Shown here piece after piece: positions 8,224 through 13,855 of a stretch of DNA of 19,032 nucleotides. Positions within the stretch are counted from its first letter, which is position 1; every line of letters begins with the position of its first letter. Source of the DNA: CAZIDL01 sp964537825 (GTDB taxonomy: Bacteria; Bacteroidota; Bacteroidia; Flavobacteriales_D; CAYVSK01); the NCBI GenBank assembly GCA_964537825.1, contig CAZIDL010000050.1:1-19032 (forward strand), given 5' to 3'. Below the pieces are notes generated by a model, which saw nothing but the letters and a program-made list of their open reading frames with translations, did not search any database and had not been told where the DNA came from. The translations under genes and the position numbers were made by a program.

Positions 8224-9105
8224 TTAAAGCTTCTGCTCAGAGGCTTTGAGGCTCATATCGATGGAAGGAGGGGAATGGGTCAGAGCGCCCACCGATATCC
8301 GGTCAACGCCACATTCTGCGTAGGATCTTACGGTATCGAGCGTTATTCCGCCTGAAGCTTCCGTTAAAGCGGCCCCGTCGATCTTTTTAACGGCCTTTTT
8401 CAGGTCCGTAAAGGAGAAATTGTCCAGCATGATGCGGTCTACCCCGGCCGTATCGAGGATCTGGTCGACTTCTTCGAGGTTTCTTGCTTCGACTTCGATG
8501 GGAAGCTCCCATCCCTTTGCCTCCAAATAATCCAAAGCAGACCGGAGCGCTTTCTCGATCCCTCCGGAATGATCGATGTGGTTGTCTTTCAGAAGGATCA
8601 TGTCGTAAAGCCCAAGCCGGTGATTAGCACCTCCACCAAGTCGGACGGCCCACTTTTCAAGCGCACGAAGCCCAGGCGAGGTCTTTCGCGTGTCATTGAT
8701 CCGGACCGGAAGGTCCTTCACCCTATCGACGAAGGAAGCGGTAAGCGTCGCGATCCCGCTCATCCGTTGCATGCAATTCAAAAGCAACCTTTCCCCTGCG
8801 AGGAAGGAGCGAACCGAACCTTCAGCCTCGAGGACGATGTCGTTCTTGGTGATCGGATCTCCGTCCGAGGCTTTTTGTTCGATCCATACTTCAGGGTCGA
8901 GGGTGCGCAGGATCCGCACGGCCAGCTCAAGGCCAGCAAGAACACCATCTTCCTTGATCAGGAGCTTCGATCGTCCTTTTGCTTCAGCTCCGATACAGGA
9001 TAGGGTGCTGTGATCGCCCGCTCCGATATCCTCTTCCAGCGAAGCTCGGATAAAGCGGTCCAGCCATTCAGTACTCGGCCCTCCTTCCTTAGAGGTCTCC
9101 TTCAT
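8224..9105 (-). CDS. nadC: Nicotinate-nucleotide diphosphorylase (carboxylating)
   Basis: A 293-residue quinolinate phosphoribosyltransferase. It converts quinolinate and PRPP to nicotinate mononucleotide, CO2 and diphosphate in de novo NAD synthesis. Conserved blocks are an N-terminal LEEDIGAGDHST, NCMQRMSGIAT, then the active-site stretch DTRKTSPGLRALEKWAV with GGGANHR, LYDMILLKDNHI, an acidic VEARNLEEVDQ, IMLDNF and EASGGI, ending in the GVDRISVGALTHS barrel segment. Length fits the family (about 280-300). The ATG at 9105 lies inside the end of the upstream DUF4783-type gene (17-base overlap), which suggests translational coupling. The M1 peptidase gene starts 24 bases after the stop. Neither nadA nor nadB is in the window, so the pathway is dispersed. 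Confidence 0.96.
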   Translation of the reverse strand: MKETSKEGGPSTEWLDRFIRASLEEDIGAGDHSTLSCIGAEAKGRSKLLIKEDGVLAGLELAVRILRTLDPEVWIEQKASDGDPITKNDIVLEAEGSVRSFLAGERLLLNCMQRMSGIATLTASFVDRVKDLPVRINDTRKTSPGLRALEKWAVRLGGGANHRLGLYDMILLKDNHIDHSGGIEKALRSALDYLEAKGWELPIEVEARNLEEVDQILDTAGVDRIMLDNFSFTDLKKAVKKIDGAALTEASGGITLDTVRSYAECGVDRISVGALTHSPPSIDMSLKASEQKL

Positions 9106-9532
9106 AATGCTCGATGCGGAGCTTTTTGATCCTTGAAGATCCCTCCACTTTTTTCATGAAATAAGTGAGACGGAAATCGCCTTTGGATGTGCTCAGTTTA
9201 CCGATCCGATAGCGGTCCTTGAGTTTTGAGGTCCCTTGATGTTCGAGCAATAGCTCTTCAGGAGGATGGCCTTGAAAGAAATCCTTGAGGATCTGTTCGG
9301 CCTGAGCCTTGCTGAAGACATCGTCGGTGTCCGGAATACTAAGGTCCACCTTTTGGGTGAAATGTTCCGAGAGGCGGGCTGCATTCCCGGCTTCGATCGC
9401 TTGCTGGATCTGCTCTTCCCTTCCTTTTTTACTTTCTTTCCCGGATTGTGCGTGGGTCCCCTCTAAGAGGCTAAAAAAGCTAGCTATCAGCAAGATGAAT
9501 GAAAGATGGGAGGTCGGGGAAGGGCGCGCCAT
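9089..9532 (-). CDS. Secreted DUF4783-type protein
   Basis: A 147-residue exported protein: a signal peptide (hydrophobic SFILLIASFFSLL, then THAQ) followed by about 115 residues with an NTF2-like mix of helices and strands. Blocks such as QQAIEAGNAARLSEHF, VDLSIPD, KAQAEQILKDFF and the closing KLRIEH resemble the Bacteroidota DUF4783 family, which I recall lying next to nadC in many flavobacteria. The gene order here agrees. Function is unknown; the fold suggests small-ligand binding or a structural periplasmic role, not an enzyme with visible catalytic residues. A purine-rich AAAAGGAG sits 6 bases or so before the ATG, one of the few Shine-Dalgarno-like sequences in the window. It is the first gene of the operon with nadC and the M1 peptidase and overlaps nadC by 17 bases. 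Confidence 0.82.
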   Translation of the reverse strand: MARPSPTSHLSFILLIASFFSLLEGTHAQSGKESKKGREEQIQQAIEAGNAARLSEHFTQKVDLSIPDTDDVFSKAQAEQILKDFFQGHPPEELLLEHQGTSKLKDRYRIGKLSTSKGDFRLTYFMKKVEGSSRIKKLRIEHYEGDL

Positions 9533-9664
9533 AAAGCTCCTTTTAAAAGCGTGATACCTGCAAATTCCAAGCCACTCCTAAACCCTCGTTCTCCTTAGCT
9601 TAAGGGGGATACGAAGATAGAAGCTCCAGGGTTCCCAGAGAAAGTTCTCTTGCCTAGGATTTGG

Positions 9665-9672
9665 TATTTTTG
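9665..9672 (+). promoter_or_regulatory. recR -7 promoter element
   Basis: TATTTTTG matches TAnnTTTG exactly and ends 8 bases before the recR ATG at 9681. Transcription would start at or within a few bases of the ATG, so recR may be leaderless. The nearest upstream TTG (9650-9652) is only 12 bases away, too close for a normal -33 element, so that half of the promoter is weak. Confidence 0.55.
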
Positions 9673-9680
9673 GCTTTGTC

Positions 9681-10292
9681 ATGCGCTCCACGAAACTCAT
9701 AGAGGAGGCGGTGGATCAGTTCGCTTCCCTCCCTGGTATCGGTCGCAAGACCGCGCTCAGATTGACCCTCGACCTGCTCAATCGGTCAGAGAAGGAAGTG
9801 GAGGATTTTGCTAATGCTTTTCTCAAAATGAAGCAGGGAGTGGTCCGCTGTGCCCGTTGCTACAATGTGAGCGATGAAGAGCTTTGTTCCATTTGTCAGG
9901 ACCCCAAGCGAGACCAGGGGTCGATATGTGTGGTCCAGGGAAGCAGTGATGTGATGGCCATCGAGGCATCCCACCAATACAAAGGGCTTTATCACGTGCT
10001 GGGAGGAAAGATATCCCCGATGAACGGGATCGGACCCAGCGAGCTGAACGTTGACGCCCTTCTTCAACGCATCGGGGATGATGTTCGGGAAGTGATCCTG
10101 GCCTTAGGGACCACGATGGAAGGAGAGACCACGGACCATTACCTATACAAAAAACTCGCGCCCTACGGGGTCACTGTTACCACTATCGCTCGCGGGGTTT
10201 CCGTCGGCAACGAACTCGAATACACCGACGAAGTGACCCTTGGCCGTTCCATTCAAAACCGCACTCCCTATGAGGGGAGCTTTTCAGGTTGA
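9681..10292 (+). CDS. recR: Recombination protein RecR
   Basis: A 203-residue DNA-repair protein that acts with RecO (and RecF in many bacteria) to load RecA at single-strand gaps. It has an N-terminal helix-hairpin-helix region (FASLPGIGRKTALRL), then a zinc finger with Cys57, Cys60, Cys69 and Cys72. The Toprim domain begins at ICVVQGSSDVMAIE and continues through LGGKISPMNGIGP. The C-terminal Walker-B-like part (EVILALGTTMEGETT) and the conserved GVSVGNELEYTDEVTLGRS close it. Length is typical of the family. The start is the only sensible one and abuts a -7 element. The glycosyltransferase gene follows after 15 bases, so the two are probably co-transcribed although unrelated in function. 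Confidence 0.97.
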   Translation: MRSTKLIEEAVDQFASLPGIGRKTALRLTLDLLNRSEKEVEDFANAFLKMKQGVVRCARCYNVSDEELCSICQDPKRDQGSICVVQGSSDVMAIEASHQYKGLYHVLGGKISPMNGIGPSELNVDALLQRIGDDVREVILALGTTMEGETTDHYLYKKLAPYGVTVTTIARGVSVGNELEYTDEVTLGRSIQNRTPYEGSFSG

Positions 10293-10307
10293 CCCTCCCG
10301 GCCTTTT

Positions 10308-12269
10308 ATGAAGCTCTCCGTTATCATCGTGAACTACAATGTTGAGGCTTTTCTCGAGCAGTGCCTTCGCTCCGTGATCAAAGCGCTGGAACGGACCAAT
10401 GGTGAGGTCATCGTGGTGGACAACGCTTCAGTGGACGGTTCGGTCGAAATGGTCCGAAAGGAGTTCCCCGCTGTCCATCTGATCGCGAATCAGGAGAACC
10501 TTGGCTTTTCAAAGGCGAACGATCAGGCGATCGAAGTTGCAAAGGGAGAATACGTCCTCCTTCTCAATCCGGACACGGTAGTGGAAGAGGACAGTTTCGA
10601 GAAGGTCATCGCTTTTATGGACGAGCATCCTGATGCTGGCGGGGTAGGGGTGAAGATGCTCGACGGCAAGGGACGATTCCTGCCGGAATCCAAGAGAGCC
10701 CTTCCGACCCCTGAAGTAGCTTTTTACAAGATCTTTGGCCTTTCCGCTCTCTTTCCTCGTTCGAAACGATTCGGCAAGTATCATCTCGGTTATCTGGATG
10801 AGGACGAGGTTCATGAGATCGAAGTGCTTTCCGGTGCCTTCATGTTCCTTCGGCGCTCCGCCCTCGATGAGGTCGGGTACCTCGATACTTCCTTCTTCAT
10901 GTACGGAGAGGACATCGATCTTTCTTATCGATTGATCCAAGGCGGATATAGGAACTACTATTTCCCCCATACCCGTATCATCCACTACAAGGGGGAGAGT
11001 ACCAAAAAGAGCAGCATCAATTACGTGATCGTTTTTTACAAGGCGATGCTGATCTTTGCCGACAAGCACTTCTCTCAGAAGAACCGCTGGCTCTTTCGCT
11101 CCCTGATCCGTTTCGCCATTTATTTCCGGGCATTTCTTGCCATCCTCAGCCGGGGCTTTCGGCGGATCGCTCTTCCTTTGTTGGACGGGGCCTTCATCTT
11201 CGGTGGGGCCTATTTGATCCAGGAGGGGTACGAAGCCTTCAAGGGGATCGAATACCCGGAACCTGTTGTGATCATCGCTCTGGCTTCCTACAGCTTGATC
11301 TGGATGCTGGCCGTCCTTTTTTCCGGCGGATACGATCGTCCTATACGAAAGCGCCGTGTGGTAAGGGGGCTTTTATGGGGGACGCTGATCATTCTCATCG
11401 CATATTCACTCCTTCCGGAAGGCGTTCGGTTCTCCCGGGGGATCACTCTTTTGAGCGCTCTATGGGCGGGGGTCGTTCTCTTGGGGTTGAGGAAGGCCTT
11501 TTCTTTCTTCGGGATCGAAGGGTACGGGCAGGGGGTCGATGATGCACGCCGCGTTGCGGTCGTTGGAACGGCAGAAGAAGGAGAGCGGATCGGGGACCTT
11601 CTCGAAAGGAGCAGGCAGGAATTGAAGATGGTGGGGATCATCAGCCTGGATCCTGCTCAAGGGGCTGAGAAAGAACGCTCCGTTCTGGGCAATGTGGAAC
11701 GCTTGTCCGAATTGATCGATGTACACGGCATCCACGAGCTGATCTTTGCAGCCCGCGATGTTCCGGCTCAACGCATGATCGATATTATGGCGCATGTCGA
11801 TCAGAAGGTTGAACATAAAGTGGCTCCGCCCGAGAGCCTTTATGTGATCGGAACTTCATCAGTGGATCGTTCCGGCGACTTTCACATGTTGGATGTCAAC
11901 TCGATATCCCGTCCTGAGAATCGGCGCAATAAAAGGGTTCTGGACCTTTTACTCGCTTTTATCATCTTTCTCGTGTCTCCTTTGCTCTTTCCCCTTCAGC
12001 GTTCCAAGGAGTCGTTTTATAGGAATATTTGGCGCGTCCTTCGGAGAGAGCGCACATGGGTCGGTTATTGCGAACGGGATGGGGAAGGGGCAGAGGGAAT
12101 GCCGGGCTTGCCTCCGGGGGTTCTGGACCCATCGGTCGGAATGTCCCTTGAGGAGGCTGGTCTGGATACCGTGCGAAAGCTTAATGTGATCTACGCAAAG
12201 GATTATCGGGTTCGGAACGATCTTTCGCTCCTTATAAAGGGGATCCGTGATCTGGGACGGCGATCCTGA
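10308..12269 (+). CDS. Family 2 glycosyltransferase fused to a phosphoglycosyltransferase-like membrane module
   Basis: A 653-residue predicted inner-membrane protein. Residues 1 to about 240 are a GT-A family 2 glycosyltransferase of the rhamnosyltransferase-like group: LSVIIVNYN, VVDNASVDGS, ENLGFSKAND, LLNPDT (Asp89 as metal/nucleotide ligand) and GEDIDLSYR (Glu201, Asp202) with a HYKGES end. Four hydrophobic segments follow (about 290-410), with GGYDRPIR between the second and third, as in WbaP-type initiating transferases. A Rossmann-like region (about 414-540, VVGTAEEGERI) matches the CoA_binding_3 part of those enzymes. Then come KRVLDLLLA (Lys542 onward), a membrane helix, and a tail ending VRNDLSLLIKGIRDLGRR. 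The segment that normally holds the catalytic Asp-Glu pair is not seen. It probably transfers a sugar in surface polysaccharide or glycan synthesis; donor and acceptor are unknown. Confidence 0.85.
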   Translation: MKLSVIIVNYNVEAFLEQCLRSVIKALERTNGEVIVVDNASVDGSVEMVRKEFPAVHLIANQENLGFSKANDQAIEVAKGEYVLLLNPDTVVEEDSFEKVIAFMDEHPDAGGVGVKMLDGKGRFLPESKRALPTPEVAFYKIFGLSALFPRSKRFGKYHLGYLDEDEVHEIEVLSGAFMFLRRSALDEVGYLDTSFFMYGEDIDLSYRLIQGGYRNYYFPHTRIIHYKGESTKKSSINYVIVFYKAMLIFADKHFSQKNRWLFRSLIRFAIYFRAFLAILSRGFRRIALPLLDGAFIFGGAYLIQEGYEAFKGIEYPEPVVIIALASYSLIWMLAVLFSGGYDRPIRKRRVVRGLLWGTLIILIAYSLLPEGVRFSRGITLLSALWAGVVLLGLRKAFSFFGIEGYGQGVDDARRVAVVGTAEEGERIGDLLERSRQELKMVGIISLDPAQGAEKERSVLGNVERLSELIDVHGIHELIFAARDVPAQRMIDIMAHVDQKVEHKVAPPESLYVIGTSSVDRSGDFHMLDVNSISRPENRRNKRVLDLLLAFIIFLVSPLLFPLQRSKESFYRNIWRVLRRERTWVGYCERDGEGAEGMPGLPPGVLDPSVGMSLEEAGLDTVRKLNVIYAKDYRVRNDLSLLIKGIRDLGRRS

Positions 12270-12289
12270 CAGGGGAAGGCTTTTCTCCC

Positions 12290-12319
12290 TTGATGAGATG
12301 GAATTTTCGTTTATTTTTG
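12290..12319 (+). promoter_or_regulatory. Promoter of the E2 gene
   Basis: TTG at 12290-12292, a 19-base spacer and TATTTTTG at 12312-12319 match the Bacteroidota promoter pattern. Transcription would start near 12325, about 17 bases before ATG 12342, with no Shine-Dalgarno sequence. This gives the E2 gene its own transcript despite lying only 72 bases after the glycosyltransferase. Confidence 0.7.
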
Positions 12320-12341
12320 CGTTACGATCAAAGCTACTGCT

Positions 12342-13745
12342 ATGGGGAAGCTCGAGGTCCAATTACCGAAAATGGGGGAAAGCGTGAACGAAGCCACCAT
12401 TACCAAATGGTTGGTGGAAGAAGGGGCTCAGGTAGAGGAGGACGATGCGATCATGGAGATAGCCACCGATAAGGTGGATTCGGAAGTTCCTGCACCCGCT
12501 GACGGCGTCATCGCTGAAAAGCGTTGTTCTGAAGGGGACGTGGTACAAGTGGGTGAAGTGATCGCGGTCCTCGAAGTCGAAGGGGAGGGGGAAGACGGTG
12601 CTGAAGCTGGTCCTGCTCCTCAGGAAGAGAAGGAGGAGAGCGCAGAGAAAGCTGCCGCTTCCGCCGGAAATGGAGCTGAAAGCTCCCCATCCAAGGAACG
12701 AGTTGCTTCGGAGAAGGGTGCTCCCGTTCTGGAAGGAGGAGAAGCTTCTCCGGTCGATATTCCCCGAAAGAGCCCGTCCGGGAGGTTCTATTCTCCCTTG
12801 GTCCGTAACATCGCTAAGACAGAAGGTATTTCCCTCGATGAGCTCGAACAGCTCGAAGGCAGTGGTAAGGAAGGGCGGGTCACGAAGGAGGATATCCTGT
12901 CCTATCTACCTGAACGGAAAAAAGAAGGAGCTCCGGCTCAGGCCGCTCCGAGTGACCCATCTTCCGCACCCAAGGGTAAAGGCGCTGCTCCTTCATCCGC
13001 TTCTGAACCAGTTGCCCCGGAAGTGCCGGTCGGCGAGGATGATGAAGTAGTGGATATGGACCGCTCTCGCAAGCTCATCGCTGAGCATATGGTCATGTCC
13101 AAGCGCACTTCTCCGCACGTCACCTCCTTCGTCGAGGCTGATGTGACCGAACTGGTCCAATGGCGGGAAAAAGTGAAGAAGAAATTCGAAGAGCGCGAAG
13201 GCACGAAGCTCACTTTTACGCCCATCTTTATCGAAGTCCTCTGCAAGGTCATCAAGGAATTCCCCACCGTGAACGTTTCCGTGAGCGGGGATCAGATCAT
13301 CAAACGGGGGCATATCAATATCGGAATGGCCACTGCTCAGGCGAACGGGAACCTGATCGTTCCGGTCATCAAGGACGCTGACCAATTCAATCTTGTCGGA
13401 TTGGCTAAGAAAGTGAACGATCTCGCTGATCGGGCCAGGCGGAACAAACTTCAGCCGGACGAGACGCAAGGAGGCACCTACACCCTCTCCAATGTAGGAT
13501 CCTTCGGTAACCTTATGGGAACCCCTATCATCAGCCAACCCCAGGTAGCTGTGATGGCGGTCGGATCCATCGAAAAACGACCATCGGTCATCGAAGGCCC
13601 TCATGGTGACAGCATCGGGGTGCGTCACAAGATGTACCTCTCCCATTCCTATGATCACCGGGTGGTGGACGGTGCTCTCGGCGGGATGTTCGTAAAAAGG
13701 GTGGCGGAGCTTCTCGAAGGTTTCGATCCCGAAAGGGATGTTTAG
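12342..13745 (+). CDS. 2-oxo acid dehydrogenase E2 component (dihydrolipoyl acyltransferase)
   Basis: A 467-residue core subunit of a 2-oxo acid dehydrogenase complex, moving the acyl group from lipoyl-lysine to CoA in the cytoplasm. Residues 1-80 are a single lipoyl domain with the modified lysine at Lys44 in EIATDKVDSEV. A long Ala/Pro/Glu/Ser linker follows. At about 145-190 is the peripheral subunit-binding domain (FYSPLVRNIAKTEGISLDEL, then GRVTKEDIL). After a second Pro/Ala/Ser linker, the catalytic domain runs from about 225 and contains TLSNVGSFG and SYDHRVVDGA with His439 and Asp443. No E1 or E3 gene is adjacent, so the partner subunits are elsewhere. The sequence does not settle whether the substrate is pyruvate, 2-oxoglutarate or branched-chain acids, so no symbol is given. 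Confidence 0.94.
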   Translation: MGKLEVQLPKMGESVNEATITKWLVEEGAQVEEDDAIMEIATDKVDSEVPAPADGVIAEKRCSEGDVVQVGEVIAVLEVEGEGEDGAEAGPAPQEEKEESAEKAAASAGNGAESSPSKERVASEKGAPVLEGGEASPVDIPRKSPSGRFYSPLVRNIAKTEGISLDELEQLEGSGKEGRVTKEDILSYLPERKKEGAPAQAAPSDPSSAPKGKGAAPSSASEPVAPEVPVGEDDEVVDMDRSRKLIAEHMVMSKRTSPHVTSFVEADVTELVQWREKVKKKFEEREGTKLTFTPIFIEVLCKVIKEFPTVNVSVSGDQIIKRGHINIGMATAQANGNLIVPVIKDADQFNLVGLAKKVNDLADRARRNKLQPDETQGGTYTLSNVGSFGNLMGTPIISQPQVAVMAVGSIEKRPSVIEGPHGDSIGVRHKMYLSHSYDHRVVDGALGGMFVKRVAELLEGFDPERDV

Positions 13746-13764
13746 TTTTTGCAACCCGCTTCTC

Positions 13765-13809
13765 GCTCAGCCCGTTGCTCTGAGCAACACCTTTTGAAGG
13801 CTTTTTTTT
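13765..13809 (+). terminator. Possible terminator after the E2 gene
   Basis: Two alternative hairpins, GCTCAG/CTGAGC (13765-13785) and GTTGCTC/GAGCAAC (13774-13788), lie ahead of a small CCTT/AAGG hairpin (13790-13800) that abuts a run of eight Ts (13802-13809). The stem next to the T run is short, so termination may be partial. The T run also forms the -33 TTTG of the next promoter. Confidence 0.4.
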
Positions 13810-13836
13810 GAGAGGTGTTGAAAAGGAATATATTTG
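13807..13836 (+). promoter_or_regulatory. Promoter of the TPR-PD40-OmpA gene
   Basis: TTTG at 13807-13810, an 18-base spacer and TATATTTG at 13829-13836 fit the Bacteroidota promoter pattern. Transcription would start near 13842, past the first base of the ATG at 13841, so initiation at 13856 or 13862 is more likely than at 13841. Confidence 0.72.
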
Positions 13837-13855
13837 TGTAATGCTCGGGAACCCT

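Noticed and set aside
8219..8226. Internal promoter for the M1 gene at TAATTTCG
   Set aside because: It has one mismatch to TAnnTTTG, no TTG at a suitable distance, and overlaps the nadC stop codon; operon transcription explains the arrangement better.
12270..12292. Hairpin after the glycosyltransferase gene
   Set aside because: AGGGGAA can pair with TTCTCCCT with a bulge, but no T run follows, and the sequence merges into the E2 promoter, so a terminator call is not supported.
12993..13754. A 253-codon minus-strand open frame
   Set aside because: It is the antisense shadow of the E2 catalytic domain, whose active-site motif is intact on plus.
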